Below are positions 32,001 through 40,399 of a stretch of 64,000 bases of DNA, in pieces (positions within the stretch are counted from its first letter, which is position 1; the number at the start of each line of letters is the position of its first letter). The translations under genes and the position numbers were made by a program. The stretch lies in the NCBI GenBank assembly GCA_963514095.1, contig OY741287.1:11924944-11988943 (forward strand). The letters are read 5' to 3'. The notes under the pieces are model-generated. The model saw only the letters and a list, made by a program, of their open reading frames with translations, did not search any database and was not told where the DNA came from. The stretch comes from Eutrigla gurnardus (Eukaryota; Chordata; Actinopteri; Perciformes; Triglidae).

Positions 32001-35000
32001 ATCCAAGGCTCTCCTCAGAGGGATGACAGTGGCAGACATGTTTGCAGCAGCATCCTGGGATTCTCCGGGCCCTTTCATCTGTTTCTATCTGCCAGATGGA
32101 TCTGAATCCTCCCCGACTCATTCAGTGTTAAATGAGCTTGATGGCCGATGAAGCGTTGACCATCTGGTGCTTTTATGCACACATCAAACTGTGCAGCTCT
32201 AATGTGATCATCACAGGTTAGCGGCTGCATGAGGACCATGAGGGAGAACATGGACGTCCCCACTATTCTGCAACAGCAGTGCTGTGTGAAGAGAGTGCAA
32301 CACATTTCTTTGTCACACGGCTGATATGGTGTTAACGTGGCACAGTTGGTGTCTCCCTGCCTTATTACGTGGAGCATCCACAGTTAGTGAAGTGTTGTGT
32401 TGTCTGCTTGTGGACCTCGGTGTCACAGTGGGACAGAGACCACATCAGCTTCACCCTTAAGCCACGAGGACACGGGAATGTGATGGAACATGGCTGCAGG
32501 CTGTGGTGTTGTAACCATGTGTTCTGGTGTTCATGATGAACTGATGGTGGAATTGTTTTGAGTCCAGTTTGAATCACTGAATAGTTTCATGACATCTTTT
32601 TCTCTGGTGTCTGGTGTCTTTTCTCTCTCTCTATTTGATCTTCTATCATCTCTCCAGACTCTGTCAGGCTGCTGAATGGGACTAGTCTGTGCTCAGGCAG
32701 ACTGGAGGTGAAGTCCAACCAGTCCAACCAGTGGTGGTCCTCAGTGTGTGAAGCTGACTTTGACCAGCAGGATGCAGAGGTGGTCTGTAGGGAGCTTGGC
32801 TGTGGGGCTCCTTCAGTCCTCCAGGGGGCGCTCTATGGAGACGTGGGGGCTCCAACGTGGACCAAAGAGTTCCAGTGTGGAGGCCATGAGTCTGCTCTCC
32901 TGGACTGTAGAAGCTCAGGCTCAGATAGAAACACCTGCTCACCTGGCAAAGCTGTTGGACTCACCTGCTCAGGTAGAAGAGGAGCTGCAGCTTTGATCTG
33001 GTTCATTTCTGTTCTCATCAAACTCACTTTGCTCTTTGACTGACGACTCTCTTCTTTCTGTTCAGAGCCTGATGATGTCAGGTTGGTGGGAGGAGCCAGT
33101 CGCTGTGCTGGAACACTGGAGGTGAGACATCAGGGAGACTGGAGACCAATGAACTACTATGTCTGGACCCTGAAGGAAGCAGCTGTTGTCTGTAGAGAGC
33201 TGGACTGTGGCTCTGCTGTTTCTGTAGGACGGAGAGAGGAGTCCTCAAGAAGACCTGTGTGGAGGATCAGGTCTGACTGTGTTCATTCTGGATCCACTCT
33301 GAGGGAGTGTCCAACATCAGATTCCTCTTCCTCCATCCTGAATCTCACCTGCTCAGGTGAGCCCCTCAGTGACATCATCTATGACATCATCTATGAAAGC
33401 AAGGTTCCCAGTATGTTCCTTCCTCTGTCCCAGTGACAGTCAGTGGTTTTCACTGGACTGAACTGTAAAGTTCTTTTGGAAGCTTCAGACCCTCCATAGA
33501 CTGCTGAGCTTCACCTGGCAGGACACACCTGTCTGTCTGTCTGACCTGTGACATCACTTCCTGTTTCCACAGCATATCTTGATCTCATTCTAATATTTAA
33601 CGCTAGATCGTGGGCTATAAGTCTAATGTTGTGCAATAAAAGTTTTCAAAGATCTTTTGTGTTTGATAATAATAATAACCATAATTATAACGACAATAAT
33701 AAGTTATTTATAGCACGTATCAAAACAAGTAGTTACATCATTCTTTACGAGGCAGACATCAAAAGAGGAAAGGAGAGAATAAAATGCAACATACACACAT
33801 TTCCACTGATATTTATAAACAAATATTAATAAATCCAAATTAATTATTAACAAATATATCAATCTGAACGTGTTCACAAACTACAGGTAGCATCTAACAG
33901 GATGTAACTGTTTCTATGACTTCCTGTGACGTCTATGAAGGCTGCTGGAAAGTGTTGGACTGGACGGCAGCTTTTAGGCTCCGCCTCCTGCTGCTGCCGC
34001 CTGATCTCGTCTACTTTCCAGGCGAGGAGCAGTTCATCTCCAACGAGCCTCATGTGACCGTTCATCATCTCTCTGTCTTTACAGACCTGCTGCTGCAGCC
34101 AAACATCTCCGTGTCCTCCTCCATGGACGGGGTCTCCGAGGCCCAGCAGCAGGGGTTTCAGGCGTTCAGGGGCTCCACCTTCATCGTCTTCTGCTCCGTC
34201 CAGCCACAGTACCCAGGAGGCTCCTTCCAGCTCACCTTCACCTCCTCCAACTCAGCACACAACTACACCCAGCCAGCTGTCAATCACACTGCCCACTTCC
34301 TGTTTCCTGCTGCAGAGCCCGCCCACCAGGGACGCTACAGCTGTGTTTATCACGTCCATGTTCTTTCTCATAACTTCTCCTCTGAGAGCCGTCTGCTCTC
34401 TGTCACTGTCGTAGGTAAGCTGACTGTTCAATTCCTGATTAGCACGACTGGAAGAAGTGAAATGTAATAATATTCTTTTAGATTTAGGTTTAATCCCACA
34501 GACACAAAAAGAATGTGGCTGCAGCTGAAAATGAAGCAGAAGAATATTGTGCAAACAGGCAGCCTAAGACATATGGTTTTAATCTGATGCCAGATTGCCA
34601 GTCTGCCCATGCTCGGCAATAAACTCCTTTCTGATTCTGATTCTGAACATCGTGTCCCGACGTCAGGCTGCTCCAATCAATGTGCTTCCATATCTATTAG
34701 GTGGAAGTTTAGGTTCACTGTCTTTGTGGAACAGAGGACCCAGAGTGTCCCTCTTCTCAGGCTTAACAAACCCAGAGTTTAACTAAACCTGCTTTCTGGA
34801 ATCCAGCCCTGATCTAGTGAACAAAGTGAAACCAGGTCTGTAAATGGTGACAGCAAACAATGGACTGGAGGACAGAATGCCAGGTCCCTAGTTTGTGTTG
34901 AATGGCAGCTGTTGGAGTCATGATGAGTCATGTGATGACTGTCCATGTGTTTGATCATCAGATCTGAGACCTGTCATCATCAGATTGGTCACCGTGCCGC

Positions 35001-35274
35001 TGCTTCTGCTGTTGGTGAACGTTGGTCTTTACTTCTACTTTAAGGTACTGACACATGTCTGTTGTTGAGAGCACTGACTCAGTCTGTGTTCATTGACCTG
35101 GAGAGAGGAGCCATGCAGGAAGTCACATGTCTGTGTGCTGTCGCGTCTCTCCAGGCCAGCAGGGGGCAGAAGCCGGGCAGACGGGAGGACGTGGAGCCGG
35201 ATTACTACAACCTGGGCGTTGGTGCAGCTGAAGGAGGGCCGACTGAACAGGAAGGAGCTCGGGGAGCAGAGTAG
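16354..35274 (+). CDS. SRCR/Ig type I membrane receptor, 3' part of gene
   Basis: Plus-strand spliced gene assembled from GT-AG exons. The exons are: linker 16,354-16,386; SRCR 16,466-16,762; SRCR 19,067-19,381; SRCR 19,475-19,753; SRCR 32,658-32,972; SRCR 33,066-33,356; Ig-like 34,085-34,414; transmembrane 34,962-35,044; tail 35,155-35,274 with TAG stop. All internal SRCR exons are multiples of three and join in phase 1, so any number can be included. The layout resembles CD163/DMBT1-like scavenger receptors, which bind ligands at the cell surface through SRCR domains. The tail has a DYYNLG tyrosine motif. No signal peptide or 5' exon is visible, so the start is upstream or lost. The 12.9-kb intron between the third and fourth SRCR exons holds the BEL element. 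Confidence 0.75.
16466..16762 (+). CDS. SRCR exon 1 (six-cysteine type)
   Basis: 297-bp exon, acceptor ttcag, donor gtaagc. Encodes VRLVGGASRCAGTLEV, WTLKEAAVVCRELDCGSA, NCVHSGSTLREC and LTCSG. Only six cysteines: the SVC cysteine and the extra C-terminal one of the other SRCR type are absent. The repeat sequence around it is nearly identical to 19,475-19,753 and 33,066-33,356. Confidence 0.85.
16763..17236. other. SRCR intron with CTGT microsatellite and L2 fragment
   Basis: Intron copy of 19,754-20,215. It holds catcatctatga duplications, a CTGT run at 16,977-17,012, and from about 17,060 an L2-type LINE RT fragment that ends with codons for LPVHFRID. Confidence 0.6.
17237..17372 (+). pseudogene. 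Tyrosine-recombinase-like fragment (DIRS-type?), copy 1
   Basis: Encodes SSKALLRGMTVADMFAAASW then SPCPFICFYLP. This resembles the C-terminal end of DIRS-type tyrosine recombinases, where a Trp-Ser-Pro block precedes an FxxFY tyrosine. The same block is at 31,993-32,115. Family assignment is tentative. Confidence 0.4.
17373..18535. mobile_element. hAT-like non-autonomous insertion in SRCR intron
   Basis: Begins cagtgtttcccccagaaaa and ends gcaggaaaccctg. These ends match the CAGGGTTTCCCCCAG family seen at 39,496 and 60,790. The paralogous segment at 32,128-32,134 lacks it (ttcagtgttaaatgagc reads straight through), giving an empty site. The interior is AT-rich with no long frame. A partial GTGTT is duplicated at the edges. 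Confidence 0.75.
18536..19066. other. SRCR intron, duplicated segment
   Basis: Nearly identical to 32,131-32,657. Minus-strand frames here are conserved between the two copies only because the DNA is duplicated. No gene supported. Confidence 0.6.
19067..19381 (+). CDS. SRCR exon 2 (eight-cysteine, group B type)
   Basis: 315-bp exon with ctccag acceptor and gtagaa donor. Encodes VRLLNGTSLCSGRLEV, WWSSVCEADFDQQDAEVVCR, LGCGAPSV, FQCGGHESALLDCRSS and GLTCSG. Its eight cysteines fit a group B SRCR domain. The match to 32,658-32,972 is almost perfect. Confidence 0.9.
19475..19753 (+). CDS. SRCR exon 3 (six-cysteine type)
   Basis: 279-bp exon, ttcag acceptor, gtaagc donor. Same six-cysteine design as the first SRCR exon, with an 18-bp net shortening around the WRPV..WTLKEA region. 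Followed by the same intron sequence as 16,763 onward. Confidence 0.85.
19754..20600 (+). mobile_element. SRCR intron with CTGT run and L2 LINE 3' fragment
   Basis: CTGT repeat at about 19,957-20,003. From about 20,060 to 20,590 the sequence encodes LPVHFRIDLF, then LHGVGPQYLSDRLVRYQAAR, the C-terminal RT region of an L2-type LINE, plus strand and full of stops. Confidence 0.65.
20601..21271. other. SRCR intron without recognised features
   Basis: AT-moderate sequence with only short frames. No element end or exon signal with coding support was seen. Confidence 0.5.
21277..21817 (-). repeat. BEL 3' LTR
   Basis: 541 bp. Differs from the other LTR, once the inserted SINE-like piece is removed, at only about two positions in the part I compared (ttctcttcag/ttctgttcag and aaatataaac/aaacataaac). 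A purine-rich gattttgtgggag precedes it on the element strand. Confidence 0.9.
21935..28092 (-). pseudogene. BEL/Pao Gag-Pol polyprotein, disrupted
   Basis: Three frames in order. First, 28,092-24,307 (1261 aa): Gag with a coiled coil near residues 200-300, a DUF1759-like region, and zinc knuckles CVFCEKANHSIHTC and CFGCLKTGHLSKNC near 590-650. An aspartic protease LLDNQSDTTFV near 743 and RT with FYVDDGL near 1185 complete it. Second, 24,273-23,197: RNase H (FSDASVTGYGE, FWTDSRVV, EENPADHASRG). Third, 23,200-21,935: integrase with an H2C2-like region, GMDCFGPF, LRSEQGTNFIGA and ASHMGGAWERQIR. Lesions: an in-frame TGA at 24,307-24,309 where RALGV-x-W-C is expected, a frameshift near 23,200-23,225, and the second catalytic Asp of the integrase replaced by Glu (codon 22,661-22,663). 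Confidence 0.9.
28093..28845 (-). other. BEL leader region with 90-bp tandem duplication
   Basis: Untranslated leader between the 5' LTR and the Gag start. A 90-bp unit starting ttctcggcgctagcgtgcg occurs twice, at 28,657-28,746 and 28,747-28,836, with essentially identical sequence. The upstream part (28,110-28,560 in plus coordinates) is AT-rich. Confidence 0.8.
28846..29592 (-). repeat. BEL 5' LTR, carrying an insertion
   Basis: 747 bp, made of the 541-bp LTR plus a 206-bp insertion event (194-bp insert and 12-bp duplicated target). Confidence 0.9.
29285..29478 (+). mobile_element. SINE or LINE 3' fragment inserted in the LTR
   Basis: Flanked by a perfect 12-bp duplication atattcccttat (29,273-29,284 and 29,479-29,490); the other LTR has the empty site. 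The sequence contains gactggcgtcctgtccagag, gggattggctccagccc and ends gataagcggtagaaaatgg. This is a very common fish retroposon tail that I associate with RTE-like LINEs or their SINEs. Confidence 0.8.
29598..30077. other. Intron stretch without recognised features
   Basis: AT-rich, only short frames. Possibly the first intron of the transposase piece that begins at 30,135 on the minus strand. Confidence 0.4.
30083..30135 (-). pseudogene. N-terminal exon of a hAT transposase
   Basis: Minus-strand ATG followed by PPKKKKKGDLRGFFTKQS and a perfect gtaagt donor. Short lysine-rich first exons ending in an FF block are typical of ZMYM1-like or TTF-type hAT transposase genes. No downstream exon was found in the next kilobase. 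Confidence 0.5.
30500..31165. mobile_element. piggyBac-like MITE, complete copy
   Basis: TTAA at both edges (30,500-30,503 and 31,162-31,165). Inverted ends agtccccctcca and tggagggggtct match at 11 of 12 positions. It holds two segments absent from the copy at 7891: about 85 GC-rich bp near 30,745-30,830 and about 30 bp near 30,925-30,957. Confidence 0.8.
31166..31480 (+). pseudogene. BED zinc finger-like hAT transposase fragment
   Basis: Frame encoding MLHLFERIATKRGNTTNLHL then HLKHNHLMQFSKVAKK. The TxNLxxHLKxxH spacing is the second half of a BED zinc finger as in ZBED-type hAT transposases. The rest is degraded. Confidence 0.6.
31481..31960. mobile_element. hAT-like 3' region remnant
   Basis: AT-rich, with aattaatcgcccagcaaaat and tatcgtaacaggcct near 31,885-31,921, which look like a hAT terminal region. 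Probably the other end of the element that supplied the BED fragment. Confidence 0.4.
31961..32125 (+). pseudogene. Tyrosine-recombinase-like fragment, copy 2
   Basis: Encodes SSKALLRGMTVADMFAAASW and SPGPFICFYLPD, nearly identical to 17,237-17,372. The segmental duplication in the SRCR locus starts about here. Confidence 0.4.
32658..32972 (+). CDS. SRCR exon 4 (eight-cysteine, group B type)
   Basis: Near-identical copy of 19,067-19,381, with one visible change (FYGDV to LYGDV). Splice sites preserved. Confidence 0.9.
33066..33356 (+). CDS. SRCR exon 5 (six-cysteine type)
   Basis: 291-bp exon, ttcag acceptor, gtgagc donor. Same type as exons 1 and 3, differing mainly around WRPMNYYVWTLKEA and in the C-terminal half. 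Joins in phase 1 to the Ig-like exon. Confidence 0.85.
33357..34084. other. Intron between SRCR and Ig-like exons
   Basis: The first 190 bp repeats the intron sequence after the other six-cysteine exons but with a shortened CTGT run. An AAT-rich tract follows near 33,665-33,700. No exon seen. Confidence 0.6.
34085..34414 (+). CDS. Ig-like domain exon
   Basis: 330-bp exon, tttacag acceptor, gtaagc donor. Encodes a membrane-proximal Ig-like domain with cysteines in FIVFCSVQPQYPGGSFQL and GRYSCVYHVHV, the second in the YxC motif of the F strand, plus several N-glycosylation sites (NIS, NYT, NHT, NFS). Confidence 0.8.
   Translation, partial: TCCCSQTSPCPPPWTGSPRPSSRGFRRSGAPPSSSSAPSSHSTQEAPSSSPSPPPTQHTTTPSQLSITLPTSCFLLQSPPTRDATAVFITSMFFLITSPLRAVCSLSLS
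34441..34810. mobile_element. PIF/Harbinger-like MITE, truncated copy
   Basis: Shares gaatgtggctgcagctgaaa and the terminal aacctgctttctggaatcca with 35,950-36,567. Its left terminal repeat is missing. It lies in the intron before the transmembrane exon. Confidence 0.55.
34962..35044 (+). CDS. Transmembrane exon of the SRCR receptor
   Basis: 83-bp exon encoding DLRPVIIRLVTV followed by PLLLLLVNVGLYFYFK, a single hydrophobic membrane span ending in a lysine. tcatcag acceptor, gtactg donor. Confidence 0.8.
35155..35274 (+). CDS. Cytoplasmic tail exon of the SRCR receptor
   Basis: Encodes ASRGQKPGRREDVEPDYYNL then GVGAAEGG and ends in TAG. It contains paired tyrosines in DYYNLG, a possible phosphorylation or endocytosis site. 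In phase with the transmembrane exon. Confidence 0.75.
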   Translation, partial: ASRGQKPGRREDVEPDYYNLGVGAAEGGPTEQEGARGAE

Positions 35275-35528
35275 CACCTCCAAGGAGCTCCTCTCACATC
35301 CACATGGGTTTCTAACACACCGACACCAGCTCATGTTCATACGCATGTTCCTCTGGAAATATGACTCATCACATTTCTACTATATTGTTATTACTCTGGA
35401 CATGAAAAGATGTGTTGGTGTCTTCATATGTTGTAACAGACTTCCTGTGTGTGGCGCTCCGAGCTTACTGGTTCCGACTGAAGGCATAGATCTTTATGAG
35501 CACAAATAGAACATGTCATTAGAAAGCA
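35275..35528 (+). other. Probable 3' UTR of the SRCR gene
   Basis: Non-coding sequence after the stop codon. No canonical AATAAA is obvious before the next transposon. Confidence 0.4.
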
Positions 35529-36567
35529 GGGGTGTATTCCAGAAAGCAGGCTCAAGAACCTCTGAACTTAACCCTGAACTCTGAGTCAACCAAATTTTCA
35601 GTTCCAGAATAGCTGTTCTGAATTAGTTCAGTCAACTCTGAGTTACGCGCATGCCTGCCGACTCTACAAAGTCATTATCAATGGAGCTCTGATTCACCAT
35701 GGCAACCTGAGTTATTAGATATTACTTAGTGTTTATGGAGAAAACGAGCTGATCCTTAGAAAGTGGAGGAACATAACTGTAGCAAAGTAGAGACAGACAA
35801 TGTGTGGCAGACAATTACTGCCTGATTTAATGTGTATAAGTGAATGAAACGGTTGATTTATCTAAAGTTTATAAGGTTTTATTTTCATGTGTGCAGTTTG
35901 ACTCTGTGGTGTAACGGTTAGCAACGCTGACTACAGTGCAGGCGACGGGTTCAACTCCCAAGGTTCACGAGTGGAAGTAGTGAAATGTACGAATAATTAT
36001 ATTCATATTGGTGCAATCCCACAGGCACATGAAGAACGTGGCTGCAGCTGAAAATTAAGCATAAGAATATTGCACAAATAAGTAGACTAAGGCATGTGGT
36101 TTTTAATCATATTTCACATATTTGTATTATTTCAACACAGAAATGTCCTTAAACATTTCACAAAACTCTTGTTCCCAAAAAATCTAAAGAGCTCTGAAAA
36201 TAATCTGGTCGTGGATTATGTCCACGATATGAAATGTTGAAAATCGTCTGAGAATATTGTTTAGATATGTGCTGGTACTAATCCAAATCCTCTCCCGACG
36301 TAAAGCTGCTAGAATCACTTTTCCTTCCATATGGATGGTTGACGAGGAAAGGATGACACGTTTTTCCAGAGTTGGTTCAGATTCCTGAAAAAGGTGGAGA
36401 CGGATCAGGAGAACCTCAGGGTTTGTTGAAGAAAACCTGCCAGCGAGCAGGTTAGGTTCTCAGAGTCAGGTTCACTCTCTTTGTGGAACAGAGGACCCAG
36501 AGTGTCCCTCTTCTCAGGCTTAAACTCAGAGTTTGAACTAAACCTGCTTTCCGGAATCCAGCCCCGG
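35529..36567. mobile_element. PIF/Harbinger-like MITE
   Basis: Inverted ends: ggggtgtattccagaaagca at left and, at right, tgctttccggaatccagccc. Subterminal blocks of ctctgagttt type occur on both sides. The left arm of the large inverted duplication begins inside or before this element. Confidence 0.6.
35901..35968 (+). tRNA. tRNA-like pseudogene or SINE head
   Basis: actctgtggtgtaacggtta resembles a tRNA A box and gacgggttcaactccc a B box, with spacing near that of a tRNA (closest by eye to tRNA-Gln). Acceptor and anticodon stems do not pair convincingly, so it is not called functional. It lies inside the Harbinger-like element. Confidence 0.35.
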
Positions 36568-36784
36568 TGTAGCGGAGTCCAAGCGGTAAAGTATCAAGTA
36601 TCAAGTATATTATGAAGTTTATTATAGCCATTTCAACAATACAGTTGATAGGAATTGGTCCCGGTGTGCTCACATTCACACCTGACATCAATGCACGAAC
36701 ATAAACAACATATATTACACAATACATGAGGATGTGTGTAACAGGTTGTGTAAACAGTCCATGAAGTGCTTGATGCAGTAAGAA

Positions 36785-36868
36785 CAGTCCATAGTACAGG
36801 GGGGACAGACCATAGTACAGTGGAACAGTCCATAGTACAGGGGGGACAGACCATAGTACAGTGGAACA
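36785..36868. repeat. 42-bp minisatellite, left arm
   Basis: Two units starting cagtccatagtacagg at 36,785 and 36,827 with a partial third. Part of a LINE-like 3' region; mirrored at about 63,455-63,537. Confidence 0.8.
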
Positions 36869-36984
36869 GTCCATAGTACATAGTACCATAACACTGGTGA
36901 CACTGTCTGTCCAGACCATACTGTACAGAGATGCAGCACATACTGTACGTAACGGGGGGATTAGTCCATATTGAAGTGGGGGGT

Positions 36985-37235
36985 TTGGAGCTAGGTGCTA
37001 TCTCTGAAGCGTGAGGATCTGTTGGTGATGCTTCTGTACCTCTTCCCTGATGGTAAAAGAGTGAACAGGTGATGTGCTGAGTGGGAGGGGTCAGTGGGGA
37101 TGTTTCTAACCTTCTGATGATTCTGGTGTCATAGTGTGAGGCTATGGTAGGCAGACTGCAGCCAATGACCTTGGAGGCTCTGTCTACTTTCTCTCGCTTT
37201 TGTTTCTCCTGGCTGGGTCCACGAGGGGCAGAAAA
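36985..37235 (-). pseudogene. LINE RT C-terminal fragment, left arm
   Basis: Minus strand encodes, with breaks, HHLFTLLPSGKRYRSI-like sequence followed by an R-S-R-F-R block. This is typical of the C-terminus of non-LTR ORF2 proteins (SGRRYRSI motif). Flanked by a UTR-like tail with the minisatellite. Confidence 0.5.
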
Positions 37236-37239
37236 GTGT

Positions 37240-37829
37240 TAAAAGTGCTCATCTAGCGTGGATTGCGTTTCTTTTCTGCCCTCATATAGGAACTGCCAGG
37301 TTGTTTTCCGCTGTCTTCTTACAGGGAAGGTCCTGTCAATCTCTAGGTTTCCTGCTATCTCTCTAGCATCATTTTGAGAGGCAGCAAGTCCACTTTCCCT
37401 GAAATTATCTTGATATACTCTCACTGCACTTGTTTCTCTTTGAAGTTTTTCAAGAACTGTTGACATGGTTGACATGGTTGATTTGATACAATATGTTGTA
37501 CCAGATTACAGTGCACAGTACCAAACTCCATGTCACGAGTTCACCCTTTCTGCTGGTTGCTGTGGACATTGTCTCTGAGTCCTTCTTCTGATGGTTTGAA
37601 GAGCAGAGAATGCTTGTATGATGTCAGGCAGGTAGTAACGCACCACTTCCACACTGCCAACCCTGGCCTCCCATCTGGTCACTGACAAAGACTTAACTGT
37701 TCCTGTAAAACTGCCCAGCGTTGCACAGAGGAACTAAACAGATTGTACAATCTCTTGAGAACACCAAAGAAGGAGATGGAGACTACAGACGATTTGGCTG
37801 CATCTGCTATAACAAGATTAAGGGCCCTA
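37240..37829 (-). pseudogene. hAT transposase C-terminal fragment, left arm
   Basis: Minus strand reads LNLVIADAAKSS, LYNLFSSSVQRW, then VYQDNFRESGLAASQNDARE and RTFPVRRQRKTTWQF. These are aligned blocks of the ZMYM1-like hAT catalytic region, with stops and a frameshift. The gene is interrupted at 37,830 by a GC-rich element. Confidence 0.7.
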
Positions 37830-38999
37830 GGTTCCTAGACCAGGCGCAGTCGGCGCACAGCGCACCTGCGCCACGCCGACAGGGTGTGTCCGCCTGGACT
37901 TTGCAAGTTTCATGCACCGCGCAGGCTCGCGCAGGCACACCTCCCGTCACTCCCACCCGCGCAAGTGGGAAAGAGGGAGGAGAAGAAGGCGTGAGTGGGA
38001 GACGAGGAGGAGACGATGACAGAAGCAGCGCCGCCGCTCCCACCACGCTCATCACGCACTGTGCATGCGTATAGTCATAATTATAATGCCGATATTATAT
38101 CACTATAGAAATTGTAGGCGCATTTTAGGCATGTCTTTCACAAAACAGGGTCAGGGTGCACAGCAGTCGACATAATTCGGGCCATTCATCATCATCATCA
38201 CCGTCTTCATCATCTGCGCTCCACAGCTGCACCGGATTTCCCGTCCAACACCAGAACGGCGGGACACCGGGACCTCGCAGGCTGCTCAGACCAGCTGCAG
38301 CCCCAACTCCGGTTCCAGCTCGCGGCAAAGTTGCGCGTTTCTCCACGGACACGGACAACAGGCTGCCGAGGCGCGAGACCAGGCACGAGCTGAACGATTT
38401 TTTCAGGCATAGACGCATTTTATTAGCAGTGGATAGATATGAAAAACAGGAGCGAGAGAGGAAGATGTTTTGGTCCGAGACGTCCAAGTTGCAGCTGCGT
38501 TAATTCAGTCTGGCTGAGTTTCCCTTACGCGTGCCATCCGTCTTTGATCCAACGTCAGATGTGACAGGAAAATCTATATAGATATAAATTCACGTGTTGA
38601 TTCAATTAGTTGCATTAAATAGTGTTTGTCATGATTATCTATTGCATTTTAATGTGCCTGGAACTGTGGAAACCTGCCTGTGAGGTCTTGGTGATGTGTG
38701 CGCACTGTGCGCCGGTCAGCCAAACTGCCACTCCGCCAGCTGTAATTCGCCTTACGCCAAGATTAGACCAGGTTGGAGCTGGCGGGCTTTCGGTGCAGTC
38801 TCGGCGAGGCTTTTTGCCAAGAAACTTCCACTGCACCAAGCTGAATCGGTGACGCCTCCCCCTGCTGCGCCGCTACACCCATCTTGGCGCAGGCGATCCA
38901 CCAAACTGCCAAACCGACCGTGCGCAGGGCTGCGCGGGTCGAAACTTGCATTATGCCGGCTCCGCCACCCTGCGCAACCTGCGCAGCGCCACGAAACTA
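37830..38999. mobile_element. GC-rich hAT-like insertion, left arm
   Basis: About 1.17 kb, dense in gcgcag motifs near both ends, inserted in a hAT transposase gene exactly between CSSHSLR and ALNLVIADAA. The flanks are gggcccta (37,822-37,829) and gtgcccta (39,000-39,007), 7 of 8 identical, an 8-bp target duplication. The internal frame that translates to LCLKKSFSSCLVSRLGS-like sequence is not recognised. Confidence 0.65.
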
Positions 39000-39495
39000 G
39001 TGCCCTAAGACTGTGACTGCTGCATGGGACACACGGTGCCTTCTCATTTAGTTGCAATATTCTTGCTTGAACCCCTTGTCTATTCCAACTTCTCCAGAAG
39101 TGTGTCACACAGACATTTTCCAGTGGTGTCTTCAACATTGACAAATCATACAAAATGTTCAGCGATAGATGCACCAACAGATGTCTATCTGGCTTATATC
39201 GGCAGTAAAGTCCATAATGACGGAAAAGTACTTTGTTTTTTTCACCTTTCTGACTCGTCAATGATTTTGTCTCCAATTAGTGCTATGATTTCATTTTGAA
39301 TTTGACTGCTGAGGTAGTGCACCTTTGTCACTTTGTTTTGAATCCTCCTCAAATGTTCATTCATAATTTTACAGGAACATGATAACATGCATTTGTCTCA
39401 CTGCATAGGCGCCTTACTTCCTTGTTGAACTGAGGCTTGTTGTTGCTAGGGTAACAGGTTTGGTGGGACACACACAGACTCAGAGAATAATAGAG
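39000..39495 (-). pseudogene. hAT transposase middle fragment, left arm
   Basis: Minus strand encodes GVQARILQLNEKAPCVPC and, further 5', degraded KYFSVIMD-like sequence. A 59-bp deletion relative to the right arm removed the CRGQSYD block. Confidence 0.65.
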
Positions 39496-40210
39496 CAGGG
39501 TTTCCCCCAGAAAACTTGCAAAGCCTGGTGGTATGGCCGCTAGAGAAGCCCACCGGCGGCCCACCGTGTTTTTTATAAAATTTGAAATTATGACTATTAC
39601 GTGTTATTGTAAGCTATTTATTAACAATACTTAAATGCAGAGTCTTATAAAAAGGCACAATCTTGAAATACTGTTTTAACAAACACACAAAAACAAATAC
39701 AATTAAACTTAAGTTAAATCCTAGTGAATCTTAAAACAAGCAGTTGCTGGTCACATTTAAAAGTAAAATTAATTTAAATAAATATAAAAGTGCAAACATG
39801 GCCAAGGGGTATAGACAGGGAACTCAGAGGCTGAAGAGGTATGCTGTACTGTGTGACCTCTTCTACTGTTCATTTTGAGTCACAGCCAAGTAATGGCAAG
39901 ATCAAGCAAGGCTGGATAATTTGTATGGTGGGCAATTTCATGTTTTTGCAGCCAGTAAAGGCATTTAAACCCACTGATTATTGCCTCTTGCTCCATGTTA
40001 ATCACTGGCTCAAAGGCTTCAGTGACTGACAAGCCTAGAACATGAAAAACGTGAAAGCTATTTGTTATTTTATAATATTTCAATTTAGTCAGTGTACTGT
40101 ATTTACATTATTTGTTTACTTTTGCTTGCTGCCATCTCAATGTGAGTGAGATGATGTAGAGACCCAATATGTGCGTTTAGCACATCTTGCCTATAAGTTG
40201 TACAAGGAGC

Positions 40211-40367
40211 CAGGGCCGTAGCCAGGATTTCAAAATTAGTGAGGTCCGTCCCTGGAAAGACACCCCTTTTACCAGTTTTTACACAAACCATACCAAAATG
40301 TCACCTACAAAAATAAGTACACTGATACACTTGTTGGCAAAAAGAAAATGTTTTTATTGTGCTAGCA

Positions 40368-40399
<32 letters not shown>

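Noticed and set aside
35901..35968. Functional tRNA gene
   Set aside because: A and B boxes are visible but the arms do not form a proper cloverleaf, and it lies inside a MITE; kept only as tRNA-like.
36452..36941. Minus-strand frame with repeated CTMDCSTVLWSVPP sequence
   Set aside because: It is translation of the 42-bp minisatellite in a LINE-like 3' region and is open in more than one frame.
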